DNA from: Curtobacterium oceanosedimentum | GTDB lineage: Bacteria > Actinomycetota > Actinomycetes > Actinomycetales > Microbacteriaceae | DNA length: 64,000 nt | Assembly: GCF_020297365.1 (NCBI RefSeq) | Contig: NZ_JAIXIG010000002.1 | Coordinates: 62,001 to 126,000 of the forward strand | Reading direction: 5' to 3' | Part shown: in pieces, positions 45,822-55,232 of the stretch | Position numbering within the stretch: position 1 is the first letter of the stretch | Layout of the letters: each line of letters opens with the position of its first letter | The notes under the pieces: model-generated | Told to the model about the DNA's origin: nothing | The model's database searches: none | Seen by the model: only the letters and a program-made list of their open reading frames with translations | Position numbers and translations under genes: made by a program

Positions 45822-46757
45822 GTGACCGTCGAGTTCGCCGCCCGGCTCCCGCTCTCCCGCAACGAACTCGACCGCGACGCCGAGTTCCGCACCACCGACG
45901 ACCTCGAGCGTGTCCTGCGCGAGGACCCGGCCACCCGGTACCTGCCCCTGCGCGGGGCCGAGATGCTCCGGAACGCCGACGGCGCCCTGCGCTTCGTCAC
46001 GGCCGCCGAGGTCCCCGAGGGCACCGTGACGCTGTACCTGGGCCGTGCCGTCTCCGACGCCGCCGACGCCCCCGCCGGGACCCGGTTCGTCGCCGCGCTC
46101 GTCGACGACGCCACCGCCGCCGCGATCGAGGCCCGCGACGACGCCTGGCAGAGCCTGCGCATGTTCGGCACCGAGCTGTCCGCGCGCGACCAGGGCCTGG
46201 CCGTCGAGGCCGTCGCGATGGCGAACTGGCACGCGGTGCACGGGTTCTCCCCGCGGACGGGCTCCGCGACCGACGTCGTGAGCGGCGGCTGGGTGCGTCG
46301 CGACCCGGAAGGCCACGACCACTTCCCGCGCACCGACGCCGCGATCATCGTCGGGGTCGTCGACGCCGACGACCGGATCCTGCTCGGCTCGAACGCCGCG
46401 TGGGATGCGAACCGGTACTCGCTGCTCGCCGGCTTCGTCGAACCGGGGGAGTCCCTGGAGGACGCCGTCCGGCGCGAGGTGTGGGAGGAGTCCGGGGTGC
46501 GCGTCGAGGAGCCCGAGTACCTCGGCTCGCAGCCGTGGCCGTTCCCCGCGTCGCTCATGGTCGGGTTCCGCGCCCGGGCGGTCGACGGCGACCCGACGAC
46601 GGCCCGCCCCGACGGCGTCGAGATCCTGGACGTGCGGTGGTTCTCGCGCGACGAGATCCGCGAACGCGCCGGGGACACTCTGCTGCTGCCCGGTCGTACC
46701 TCGATCGCCCGCGCCGTCATCGAGGAGTGGTACGGCGGGCCGCTGGACCTGCCGTGA
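45822..46757 (+). CDS. nudC: NudC-type NAD+ diphosphatase lacking the zinc ribbon cysteines
   Basis: A 311-residue Nudix hydrolase that would split NAD(H) or NAD caps of RNA to NMN and AMP. The Nudix box is GFVEPGESLEDAVRREVWEE (Gly204 on), and SQPWPFPASLM is the NudC-specific motif. The zinc ribbon that normally has four Cys is present as a segment (GFSPRTGSATDVVSGGWVRR, then FPRTD) but has no Cys; the whole protein has none. GTG at 45822 is 9 bases after GAGGAG. The next gene starts inside its stop (GTGA), so both are coupled. Confidence 0.9.
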   Translation: MTVEFAARLPLSRNELDRDAEFRTTDDLERVLREDPATRYLPLRGAEMLRNADGALRFVTAAEVPEGTVTLYLGRAVSDAADAPAGTRFVAALVDDATAAAIEARDDAWQSLRMFGTELSARDQGLAVEAVAMANWHAVHGFSPRTGSATDVVSGGWVRRDPEGHDHFPRTDAAIIVGVVDADDRILLGSNAAWDANRYSLLAGFVEPGESLEDAVRREVWEESGVRVEEPEYLGSQPWPFPASLMVGFRARAVDGDPTTARPDGVEILDVRWFSRDEIRERAGDTLLLPGRTSIARAVIEEWYGGPLDLP

Positions 46758-48520
46758 GCACCGTTGGTCCGGCCGCTGCCGCCGGAGCAGGGTCCGTCGA
46801 GCCCCGGCCGCCGTCGCCCGACGAACTGCTCGCCGCGCTCGACGCCGAACAGCGCACCGTCGCCCGCACCCTGCTCGGACCGGTCGCGGTGCTGGCCGGC
46901 GCCGGCACCGGGAAGACGCGCGCGATCACGCACCGCATCGCCTACGGCGTCGCGACGGGGACCTACGCGCCCAACCACGTGCTCGCGTTGACCTTCACCA
47001 CGCGAGCCGCGGGTGAGCTGCGCTCCCGGCTGCGCTCGCTCGGCGCCGGCACCGTGCAGGCACGCACGTTCCACGCCGCGGCGATGGCCCAGCTCAGCTA
47101 CTTCTGGCCCGACACCGTCGGCGGCCACGCCCCGAAGATCGTGGAGTCGAAGGGCCGGATGATCGCGCACGCGGCGGACACCGTCGGCATGCACGTCGAC
47201 ACCCCCGTGCTCCGCGACCTGGCCGCCGAGGTCGAGTGGCGCAAGGTGCAGATGCTCACCCTCGACGAGTACGAGGCCGCCGCGGCCGATCGCGTGATGC
47301 CGCGCGACACCACGCCCCGCCGGGTCATCGACCTGATGAAGGCGTACGAGCGGCTCAAGGACGACCGTCGGCAGCTCGACTTCGAGGACGTCCTGCTCGC
47401 GACCCTCGGCATGGTGGAGTCCGAGCCGCGTGTGGCGTCGTACGTCCGGCAGCAGTACCGGTTCTTCGTCGTCGACGAGTACCAGGACGTCTCGCCCGTG
47501 CAGCACGACCTGCTGCGGGCCTGGCTGGGCGGCCGCGACGACCTGTGCGTCGTCGGGGACGCCAGCCAGACGATCTACTCGTTCGCCGGGGCCTCGAGCG
47601 ACTACCTGCTCGGGTTCGGCTCGGAGTTCCCCCGCGGATCGGTCGTGCGGCTCGAGCGGAACTACCGCTCCACCCGCGAGGTCGTGCACGCGGCCAACAC
47701 CCTGATGCGCGGCCAGCCGGGCGCACTCGACCTCGTCGCCCAGACCCAGGGCCCCGGGCCCGAACCGGAGGTGCTGCCCTGCGTGCACGACGGGGACGAG
47801 GCCCAGACGATCGCCCGTCGGATCACCGAGCTCGTCGCTGCCGGTGCCTCGTACGGCGACTGTGCCGTGCTGTTCCGGGTCGGCGCGCAGTCGGCCGCGC
47901 TCGAGTCGGCGCTCGGGCGCAACCAGATCCCGTACCGGGTGCAGGGCGGCACCCGGTTCTTCAACCGTCCCGAGGTCAAGCTCGCGGTGCACCACATGCG
48001 CGGCGAGGCGATCCGGCAGACCGACGACGAGCTGACCCGGCGGGTCCGGCTGGTGCTGCAGGTCAGCGGGTGGACGCCGACGCCTCCGGAGGGCACGGGC
48101 GCCGTGCGCGAGCAGTGGGAGGCGCTGCAGGCGATCATGGGGCTCGCCGAGGACGCCCCGGCCGGCACGACGATGCAGCAGTTCACGCAGGACCTGGTGG
48201 ACCGTGCGGCGACGCACCACGAACCCGAGGTCGACGCCGTGACCCTCGCCACGCTGCACTCGTCGAAGGGCCTGGAGTGGCCGCACGTCGTGATCGCGGG
48301 CGCTGCCGAGGGGCTCCTGCCGATCTCGCACGCGACGACGGACACCGAGGTGGACGAGGAACGGCGTCTGTTCTACGTCGGGCTGACCCGAGCCCGCCGC
48401 TCGGTGACGATCACGTGGTCGCAACAGGGCTCCACGCGTGGGGGAGCCCGGACTCCGAGTCGGTTCCTGGCAGCGCTCGGCACGCGCACCGCGGATGGGG
48501 CCGCACCGGCGAACGGCTGA
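46754..48520 (+). CDS. UvrD2-like SF1 DNA helicase
   Basis: A 588-residue 3'-5' helicase. Motif I AGAGTGKTRAITHRI, Ia LTFTTRAAGEL, II VVDEYQDVSPVQ, III VGDASQTIYSFAGA, IV RNYRSTREV, V LHSSKGLEWPHV and VI FYVGLTRARRSV are complete. Mycobacterial UvrD2 continues with an HRDC and tetracysteine domain (about 700 residues); here the chain ends soon after motif VI. GTG at 46754 overlaps nudC by 4 bases. The last 110 bases are shared, in antisense, with the 3' end of the gene at 48411-49268. Confidence 0.9.
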   Translation: MSTVGPAAAAGAGSVEPRPPSPDELLAALDAEQRTVARTLLGPVAVLAGAGTGKTRAITHRIAYGVATGTYAPNHVLALTFTTRAAGELRSRLRSLGAGTVQARTFHAAAMAQLSYFWPDTVGGHAPKIVESKGRMIAHAADTVGMHVDTPVLRDLAAEVEWRKVQMLTLDEYEAAAADRVMPRDTTPRRVIDLMKAYERLKDDRRQLDFEDVLLATLGMVESEPRVASYVRQQYRFFVVDEYQDVSPVQHDLLRAWLGGRDDLCVVGDASQTIYSFAGASSDYLLGFGSEFPRGSVVRLERNYRSTREVVHAANTLMRGQPGALDLVAQTQGPGPEPEVLPCVHDGDEAQTIARRITELVAAGASYGDCAVLFRVGAQSAALESALGRNQIPYRVQGGTRFFNRPEVKLAVHHMRGEAIRQTDDELTRRVRLVLQVSGWTPTPPEGTGAVREQWEALQAIMGLAEDAPAGTTMQQFTQDLVDRAATHHEPEVDAVTLATLHSSKGLEWPHVVIAGAAEGLLPISHATTDTEVDEERRLFYVGLTRARRSVTITWSQQGSTRGGARTPSRFLAALGTRTADGAAPANG

Positions 48521-49268
48521 CCGACAGGTCCTCCCGCTCGAAGACGAGCTGGTCGGGGTCCGGCCGCTGCGTGCGGAGCGGGAGACGCTGGACGAGCAGC
48601 CGCGTCGCGGCCGCGGCCACCGCCGCGGTCCGCCACGGCGACAGCGGCGCGGGCCTGCGGCCCCAGAGCTGCGCTGCGATCGCGGGCCAGGCCGGATCCG
48701 CGTCGGCCCGTGCGAACTCCGCGCACTGGAGGCACGGCCCGGCTCCCGGCACCACGAACGGCCCGAGACGGACGCGTCCGTCGCCGACCACGACCGCCAG
48801 GTGCGGCACGTCGCGGCGGCTCCACGCGGCGCGGAGCGCCGGGTCCACCACGTGGTCGGCGACCACCACGGCGAGCCGGGGTTCGGGGTCGGGCAGGGGC
48901 ACCGGCTCGCCGGGCACGGGGACGGTCCGGCTGACGGTCACGCCCTCGCCGGACAGGAAGGACGCCAGCGTGTCGGCGAGGGCGCCGCTCCCGTGCACCT
49001 CGATGCGTTCGAGCGGTTCCGGCAGGACCTCGACCACCGCGGGCGAGGCAGCGCCGAGCACCCGCGCGGCGGTCTGCGGTGCGCAGCCCGACGCGGCAGC
49101 GAGGCCGGACAGTGCCTCGTGGCCGGTCTCGCGGCGGAGGCCGCAGAGGAACCGTTCCTCGCTCGTCGTCGGGACGGCCACGACGGCACGCGGGGGATCG
49201 ACGCCGAGCTGCACCGTGACGGGGTCACGCCAGACGAACTCGAGTGTCGGATCGATGCGGATGCCCAT
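48411..49268 (-). CDS. TOMM-cyclase-like / ThiF-related orphan protein
   Basis: A 285-residue protein that resembles the cyclodehydratase-associated (bacteriocin biosynthesis cyclodehydratase) domain. GPCLQCAEFARADADPAW carries C179 and C182, and HPRCACR carries C261 and C263, together a likely Cys4 zinc site. There is no YcaO, precursor or oxidase gene nearby, so this is not a peptide-antibiotic cluster. M. tuberculosis Rv3196 holds this position (from memory). The HPRCACR codons lie opposite the coding end of uvrD2, a real convergent overlap of 110 bases. ATG at 49268. Function unknown. Confidence 0.75.
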   Translation of the reverse strand: MGIRIDPTLEFVWRDPVTVQLGVDPPRAVVAVPTTSEERFLCGLRRETGHEALSGLAAASGCAPQTAARVLGAASPAVVEVLPEPLERIEVHGSGALADTLASFLSGEGVTVSRTVPVPGEPVPLPDPEPRLAVVVADHVVDPALRAAWSRRDVPHLAVVVGDGRVRLGPFVVPGAGPCLQCAEFARADADPAWPAIAAQLWGRRPAPLSPWRTAAVAAAATRLLVQRLPLRTQRPDPDQLVFEREDLSVSRSPVRPHPRCACRALPGTDSESGLPHAWSPVATT

Positions 49269-49328
49269 GACCCCACGGTGCCGGAGCGGTCGGCACGCGT
49301 GGGGTCACGGGGTGGATCTGTGGAGAAC

Positions 49329-50768
49329 TCAGCGGGGTCGGTCGCCGGTGCCGGACTGGTCGTCGTGGTCGTCGTCGGCGTCGTCGGGGCTGGTCCCGTC
49401 GGTCGGGTCGTCGGCGACGCGACCGGACTCGTCCTCGTGCGGACGCGCGCCGGTGGCGTCGTTCAGCAGGTCCTCGAGTGCACGGTCGAAGGCGTCGTCC
49501 TCGGGGGACTGCCCGGGATCGCGCAGCCGGGCCACGAGTGCCTCGGGAGCGTCGACGTCCTCCGAGGTCGGCACGAGGTCGAAGTGCGACCACAGGGCGT
49601 CCCGCTGCTCGGCCCCGAGCTCGTCGGTCACGCGCTGCCACATCGCGGCCGCCTCGCGCAGTCGACGCGGGCGGAGCTCCAGGCCGACCAGCGTGGCGAA
49701 GGCGGACTCGGCGGGACCACCGGCCGCACGACGCCGTCGGACCATCTCGGCGATGGCCCCGGCCTTCGGCAGCCGGGCGGTGGCTGCCGCCGTGACCGTG
49801 TCGACCCAGCCCTCGACCAGCGCGAGCATGGTCTCCAGGCGGGCGAGGGCGGCGTCCTGCTCCGGCGTCCGCGGCGGGATGAGGGCACCCGAGGCGAGCG
49901 CGTCGCGCAGCTGCTCCTGGTTCGTCGGGTCGATGTCGGCGGCCAGCTCCTCGACGCGGTCGAACGGGATGTGGATCCCGCGGGCGTAGTCGGTGATGGA
50001 CGAGATGATGTGCAGCCGGAGCCAGCGTGCCGAGCGGAAGAGTCGGGCGTGCGCCAGTTCGCGGACCGCCAGGTAGATGCGGACCTCGTCCTCGGCGACG
50101 TCGAGCCCCTCGGCGAACTCGGCGACGTTCTGCGGCAGGAGCGCGGCGACCTGTTCGTCGAGGAGCGGCACACCGACGTCGCCGCCGGACACGACCTCCT
50201 TCGACAGCTGTCCCACGACCTGCCCGAGCTGGATCGCGAAGAGGGCTCCGCCGATGCCGCGCATCGCCTTCGAGACGTCGCCGAGCATGGCCTTGAGCTG
50301 CTCCGGCGCGCGCTGGTCGATGGCCTCGGTGAGCGCGTCGGCGATGCTGAACGCCACCGGCTCGGCGATCTGGGTCCACACCGGTGTCGTCGCCTTCGCC
50401 CACTGCTCTCGCGTGTAGAGGCTCGGCGTCGCCGTGAGCTCGGCCACCGTCGTGACCTCGTCGAGCCACAGGGCCGCGACCTGGAACGCCTGGTCGGCCG
50501 CCTGCGAGGTCGCGGGGTCGACCGGGTGTCCGCCCTCCCGGGCGATCGCGGTCGCGCGCTCCACCGTGGCCGAGAAGTCGATGCCGTCGCCGCCGGACTG
50601 CGCCGCACGCTGCAGCTGGCTCATCAGGTTCGCCACGAACGCCGGGTCGTTCGGCAGGCCCGCGGCGCCGGCGAGCTGCGACGGGTCGATCTGCCCCTCG
50701 CCCGAGAGCAGCTTGCGCAGCATCTCCTGGAAGTCGTCGTCCGGCCCCGGCTGTGGTTCATCAGGCAT
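49329..50768 (-). CDS. DUF2342 zinc-metalloprotease-like protein
   Basis: A 479-residue actinobacterial protein of the zinc-dependent metalloprotease/DUF2342 family (Rv3195-like, from memory). The region VRELAHARLFRSARWLR is the family hallmark; it is a degenerate form of a zincin helix, so protease activity is unproven. The last 60 residues are Asp/Gly/Thr-rich and probably disordered. ATG at 50768 has TAGCGT ending 7 bases upstream. It is divergent from the PDZ-Lon-like protease with a 152-base gap. Confidence 0.85.
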   Translation of the reverse strand: MPDEPQPGPDDDFQEMLRKLLSGEGQIDPSQLAGAAGLPNDPAFVANLMSQLQRAAQSGGDGIDFSATVERATAIAREGGHPVDPATSQAADQAFQVAALWLDEVTTVAELTATPSLYTREQWAKATTPVWTQIAEPVAFSIADALTEAIDQRAPEQLKAMLGDVSKAMRGIGGALFAIQLGQVVGQLSKEVVSGGDVGVPLLDEQVAALLPQNVAEFAEGLDVAEDEVRIYLAVRELAHARLFRSARWLRLHIISSITDYARGIHIPFDRVEELAADIDPTNQEQLRDALASGALIPPRTPEQDAALARLETMLALVEGWVDTVTAAATARLPKAGAIAEMVRRRRAAGGPAESAFATLVGLELRPRRLREAAAMWQRVTDELGAEQRDALWSHFDLVPTSEDVDAPEALVARLRDPGQSPEDDAFDRALEDLLNDATGARPHEDESGRVADDPTDGTSPDDADDDHDDQSGTGDRPR

Positions 50769-50920
50769 GCCGACTACGCTAATCGCTGCTCACGTGGCCG
50801 CGCCTGGGACGCCCCCGTGGGAACGCCCGGAGCGCTGCGCCCAGGGCGAACAGCTCCGCCGTCAGGCGTGCGTCCCCACCTCCGCCGGCAGGCGCGGGTG
50901 CCCACCCGGAAGGACCCCGC

Positions 50921-52030
50921 GTGACCCTCTTCGCCCCCGCGCCCCGTCGTCGCTCCCGTTCCCGCACCGTCGGTTGGGCCTTCGTCATCGGAGCCGTGGT
51001 GCTCGGACTGCTCGCGAGCGTGCTGCCCAGCCCGTACCTCATCGAGGTGCCCGGCCCGGTCTACAACACGATCGGCACGCAGGAGCAGGGCACGGGCAAG
51101 GACGCCGAGCGGGTGAAGCTCATCCAGGTCTCGGGGCACGAGACGTACCCGACCGGCGGCGCCCTGGACATGCTGACCGTCGGCATCCAGGGCGACGCCA
51201 CCAACCGGCCGTCGTGGACCAGCGTCGTGCGCGCGGTCTTCAGCCCATCGCAGGCGGTCATCCCCGTCGAGGCGGTCTACCCGAGCGGCACCACGACCGA
51301 ACAGGTGAACGAGCGCGACTCCGCCGACATGCGCGCGTCGCAGCAGTCCGCCGTCGCCGCCGCCCTGATCCAGCAGGGCAACGACCTGCCGACGCAGCTC
51401 GAGGTGGGCACCGTCCAGGAGGGGTCCGCCGCCGACGGCGTGATCGAGGAGGGCGACGTCGTCACCGCCTTCGACGGCACCCCGCTCACCGTGAACGCCG
51501 ACGCCTCGTCGCTCCGCGCACTGGTCGCCGAGCACGGCACCGCGAAGCCCGCCACCGTCACGGTCGAACGCGACGGGGCGACGAAGCAGATCGAGGTGAC
51601 GCCGCGCAGCGAGCAGGGCACGGCGCTCCTCGGGGTCGGCGTCACCGAGCGCTACGACTTCCCCTTCAAGGTGTCCATCCGCCTGCAGGACGTCGGCGGG
51701 CCGTCGGCCGGCATGATGTTCGCGCTCGGGATCATCGACGAGATCACCCCGGGCAAGCTCAACGGCGGCAAGCACGTCGCGGGCACCGGGACGATCACCG
51801 CGCAGGGCGAGGTCGGGCCGATCGGCGGCATCCGCCAGAAGCTCCACGGTGCCGCGGACGCGGGGGCCACGGTGTTCCTGGCTCCGGCCGAGAACTGCGA
51901 CGAGGTCGTGGGCCACGTCCCCGACGGCCTCGACGTGTACAGCGTCACGACGCTCGACCAGGCCGTGACGGACCTGCAGACGATCGCGGACGGCGAGAGC
52001 ACGGCCGGGCTCGCCCGCTGCGACTCCTGA
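50921..52030 (+). CDS. PDZ-domain Lon-like membrane protease (YlbL type)
   Basis: A 369-residue envelope protease. One N-terminal membrane helix (VGWAFVIGAVVLGLLASVLP) anchors it outside. A PDZ domain follows at about 150-230 (VQEGSAADGVIEEGDVVTAF). The C-terminal S16 domain has the Ser-Lys pair: Ser262 in VGGPSAGMMFALG and Lys307 in GGIRQKLHGA, 45 apart as in Lon. GTG at 50921 has ribosome site GGAAGGA about 6 bases upstream. It is followed by UPF0182, the same order as Rv3194c-Rv3193c (from memory). Substrate unknown. Confidence 0.92.
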   Translation: MTLFAPAPRRRSRSRTVGWAFVIGAVVLGLLASVLPSPYLIEVPGPVYNTIGTQEQGTGKDAERVKLIQVSGHETYPTGGALDMLTVGIQGDATNRPSWTSVVRAVFSPSQAVIPVEAVYPSGTTTEQVNERDSADMRASQQSAVAAALIQQGNDLPTQLEVGTVQEGSAADGVIEEGDVVTAFDGTPLTVNADASSLRALVAEHGTAKPATVTVERDGATKQIEVTPRSEQGTALLGVGVTERYDFPFKVSIRLQDVGGPSAGMMFALGIIDEITPGKLNGGKHVAGTGTITAQGEVGPIGGIRQKLHGAADAGATVFLAPAENCDEVVGHVPDGLDVYSVTTLDQAVTDLQTIADGESTAGLARCDS

Positions 52031-52075
52031 CGCGTTCCTGACACTCCGTACAGCTTCAGGTCTGCTCCCGTCCCA

Positions 52076-52081
52076 TAGGAT
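52076..52081 (+). promoter_or_regulatory. -10 box for the UPF0182 gene
   Basis: TAGGAT lies 63 bases before GTG 52145, with TTCAGG (52055-52060) as a weak -35 at 15 bases. The gene thus appears to have a real leader, unlike many neighbours. Confidence 0.35.
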
Positions 52082-52144
52082 CAGAGTCACTGACGGCCCG
52101 CCGCGAGCCGGGCCCGCCGGTCCGACACGTCTGGAGCACATCAA

Positions 52145-55100
52145 GTGACGACAACCTCGTCCACCTCGGGGCGGCGTTCGCCGCGGGTCCCGATCGTGGT
52201 CACGATCATCGTGCTGGCCGCACTGGTGATCGGCTTCTTCATCTTCGCCAGCCTCTACACCGACTACGCGTGGTTCGCGCAGCTCGGGTTCCAGCAGGTG
52301 CTGACCGTCCGCTGGATCGCAGGGACCCTGATGTTCCTGGCGGGCTTCCTCGGCATGGCCGTCCCCGTCTTCGTGAGCATCGGGCTCGCCTTCCGGTTCC
52401 GGCCGGTCTACGCGAAGCTGAACTCGCAGCTCGACCGCTACCAGCAGGTCATCGAACCGCTGCGCCGCGCGGTGATGATCGGCATCCCCGTGGTGCTCGG
52501 CATCTTCGCCGGCCTCTCGACGGCCGGCCGCTGGAGCATGGTGCTCGAGTACTTCAACCGCACGCCGTTCGGCAAGACCGATCCGCAGTTCGGTCTGGAC
52601 ATCGGCTTCTACGTGTTCGAGCTGCCGTTCTGGCGCTCGGTCGTGGCCTACTCGTCGGCGGTCGTGCTCATCTCCGGGCTCGCCGCCCTCGCCGCCTGCT
52701 ACCTCTACGGCGCGCTGCGCTTCGGCGGTCGCGAGGTCCGCATCTCCCGGGCAGCCCGGATCCAGCTCGCGGTGACCGCCGCGCTGTACGTCGCCCTGCA
52801 GGCCGTCAGCCTGTGGCTCGACCAGTACGCGGCACTGACGAAGTCGAACTCGCTCATCACCGGTGCGCAGTACACCGACGTCAACGCGGTGATCCCGGGT
52901 CGCGAGATCATGGCGGGCATCGCCGCGATCGTCGCGCTGCTCTTCATCGTCACGGCGGTCATCGGCCGTTGGCGCATCTCCATCGTCGGCACCGGCCTGC
53001 TCCTCGTGGCGGCCATCGTCATCGGTGGGATCTACCCCTGGATCGTCCAGCGCCTGCAGGTCAAGCCGTCCGAGCGCACCTTCGAGTCGGCGTTCATCGA
53101 GCGGAACATCAAGGCGACCCGCGACGCGTACGGGGTCTCCGGCGTCAAGGAGCAGAACTACGACGCCACGACCGAGGCGAGCTCCGGTGCCCTCGCGCAG
53201 GACGCGCAGACCACGGCGAACATCCGCCTCATCGACCCGAAGATCGTCTCCGACACGTTCAGCCAGCTGCAGCAGTACCGGCAGTACTACCAGTTCCCCA
53301 AGGAGCTGGACGTCGACCGCTACGACGTCGACGGTGAGACCGAGGACACCGTGATCGCGGTGCGCGACATCGACCTCGGTGGCCTGAGCAACGCCGCGAA
53401 CACGCAGTACAACCGCGCGTTCGTCTACACGCACGGCTACGGCGCGACGGCGGCCTACGGCAACCAGCGCGCGAGCGACGGCAAGCCGGTGTTCCTCGAG
53501 TCCGGCATCCCCTCGAACGGCGCGCTCGGCAAGTTCCAGCAGCGCGTGTACTTCGGCGAGACCTCGCCGCCGTACTCGATCGTCGGGGCGCCCGAGGGCA
53601 CGAAGGACGTCGAGCTCGACTACCCGGCCGGCTCGGACGACGAGAACGGTGGCAACGCCACGACGACCTACGCCGGCGACGGCGGACCGAGCGTCGGCAA
53701 CTTCTTCAACCGGCTCGTCTACGCGGCGAAGTTCCAGTCGGAGCAGATCCTGCTGTCGGACGCGGTCAACAGCGACTCGCAGATCCTGTACGACCGCGAC
53801 CCGATCACGCGCGTCCAGAAGGTCGCGCCGTACCTGACGGTCGACAGCGACGCCTACCCGGCGATCGTCGACAACCGCATCCAGTGGGTCATCGACGGGT
53901 ACACCACGAGCGACGCCTACCCGTACTCGCAGAGCCAGAGCCTGTCGGACAGCATCGCGGGCGAGGAGTCCTCGACGTACCGGACCGACCAGGTCAACTA
54001 CATCCGCAACTCGGTCAAGGCCACCGTCGACGCGTACACCGGCAAGGTCACGCTCTACGCCTGGGACACCGAGGACCCGGTGCTCAAGACGTGGCAGAAG
54101 ATCTTCCCGACGTCGACGAAGGCCGTCTCGAGCATGAGCGCCGAGCTCCTCGACCACGTCCGCTACCCGACCGACCTGTTCAAGGTGCAGCGCTCGATCC
54201 TGGGCACGTACCACGTGACCAACGCGAACTCGTTCTACTCGGGCGACGACGCGTGGAACACGCCGCAGGAGCCGACGACGACCGCGACGTCGGACGGTGA
54301 CGCCGACACCGCGAACACGACGACGAACGGCAATGCGAACGGCAACGCGAACGCCAACGCGCTGGGTGCCCAGACGACGACCACGAGCCGCGCGAACCTG
54401 CAGGACCCGTACTACCTCACGATGAAGGTGCCGGGGCAGGGGACCGCCTACTCGCTGTACACGACGTACATCCCGCAGCAGTCGGCCGGGGCGAACAACC
54501 GCAACGTGCTCACCGGGTACCTGGCGGTGAACTCCGACGCGGGTGGCGCAGGCAAGGGCGAGAAGGCGTCCGGGTACGGCAAGCTCACCCTGCTGACGAT
54601 GCCGAAGACGGACAACATCCCCGGCCCCGGCCAGGTGCAGAGCCTGTTCAACGGTGACTCGCGGGTGTCGCAGGAGCTGAACATCCTGAAGCGCGGCAAC
54701 TCGACGGTGAAGCAGGGCAACCTGCTGACCCTGCCGGTGGGTGGCGGCTTCCTGTACGTGCAGCCCGTGTACGTGCAGTCGACCTCGAGCGGCTCGTACC
54801 CGCTGCTGCAGAAGGTCCTCGTGGCCTTCGGCGACAAGGTCGCGTTCGAGGACACCCTCGACGAAGCGCTCAACTCGCTGTTCGGTGGCGACTCCGGCGC
54901 GTCGGCCGGCGACTCGGGCGCGAGCGGTTCCGGTTCCGGCTCCGGCTCCGGCTCCGGCTCGGGTTCCGACACCGGGTCCGACTCCGACTCGGGGTCCGAC
55001 TCCGACACGGGCTCGGACTCCGGCTCGACGGGCGGTTCGACCGGCGGCTCCACCGGTTCCGGGACCGTCGACAACGACGCCCTGCAGCAGGCGCTCTCCG

Positions 55101-55228
55101 AGGCGAACGACGCGCTGCGGGACCGTCAGCAGGCATACGCCGACAACGACCTGGTCGCCGCAGCCGAGGCCGACCAGCGCCTGCAGGACGCCATCGAGGC
55201 GGCCACCGCAGCCGAGAGCGGCGACTGA
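52145..55228 (+). CDS. UPF0182 large membrane protein
   Basis: A 1027-residue protein. Seven membrane helices occupy about the first 310 residues (first VTIIVLAALVIGFFIFASLY), then a large outer-face domain runs to about 900 with the family segments ERNIKATRDAYGV and PYLTVDSDAYPAIVD. An Asn/Ala insert (NGNANGNANANA) lies near 725. The tail from about 915 is a Ser-Gly run, then Ser-Asp repeats, then a short helical end. Function unknown; conserved across actinobacteria and cyanobacteria. GTG at 52145. It is followed by a hairpin and the initiator tRNA. Confidence 0.92.
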   Translation: MTTTSSTSGRRSPRVPIVVTIIVLAALVIGFFIFASLYTDYAWFAQLGFQQVLTVRWIAGTLMFLAGFLGMAVPVFVSIGLAFRFRPVYAKLNSQLDRYQQVIEPLRRAVMIGIPVVLGIFAGLSTAGRWSMVLEYFNRTPFGKTDPQFGLDIGFYVFELPFWRSVVAYSSAVVLISGLAALAACYLYGALRFGGREVRISRAARIQLAVTAALYVALQAVSLWLDQYAALTKSNSLITGAQYTDVNAVIPGREIMAGIAAIVALLFIVTAVIGRWRISIVGTGLLLVAAIVIGGIYPWIVQRLQVKPSERTFESAFIERNIKATRDAYGVSGVKEQNYDATTEASSGALAQDAQTTANIRLIDPKIVSDTFSQLQQYRQYYQFPKELDVDRYDVDGETEDTVIAVRDIDLGGLSNAANTQYNRAFVYTHGYGATAAYGNQRASDGKPVFLESGIPSNGALGKFQQRVYFGETSPPYSIVGAPEGTKDVELDYPAGSDDENGGNATTTYAGDGGPSVGNFFNRLVYAAKFQSEQILLSDAVNSDSQILYDRDPITRVQKVAPYLTVDSDAYPAIVDNRIQWVIDGYTTSDAYPYSQSQSLSDSIAGEESSTYRTDQVNYIRNSVKATVDAYTGKVTLYAWDTEDPVLKTWQKIFPTSTKAVSSMSAELLDHVRYPTDLFKVQRSILGTYHVTNANSFYSGDDAWNTPQEPTTTATSDGDADTANTTTNGNANGNANANALGAQTTTTSRANLQDPYYLTMKVPGQGTAYSLYTTYIPQQSAGANNRNVLTGYLAVNSDAGGAGKGEKASGYGKLTLLTMPKTDNIPGPGQVQSLFNGDSRVSQELNILKRGNSTVKQGNLLTLPVGGGFLYVQPVYVQSTSSGSYPLLQKVLVAFGDKVAFEDTLDEALNSLFGGDSGASAGDSGASGSGSGSGSGSGSGSDTGSDSDSGSDSDTGSDSGSTGGSTGGSTGSGTVDNDALQQALSEANDALRDRQQAYADNDLVAAAEADQRLQDAIEAATAAESGD

Positions 55229-55232
55229 CACA

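Noticed and set aside
48411..49268. Thiazole/oxazole-modified peptide biosynthetic cluster
   Set aside because: No YcaO, dehydrogenase, precursor peptide or exporter is nearby; neighbours are repair and housekeeping genes.
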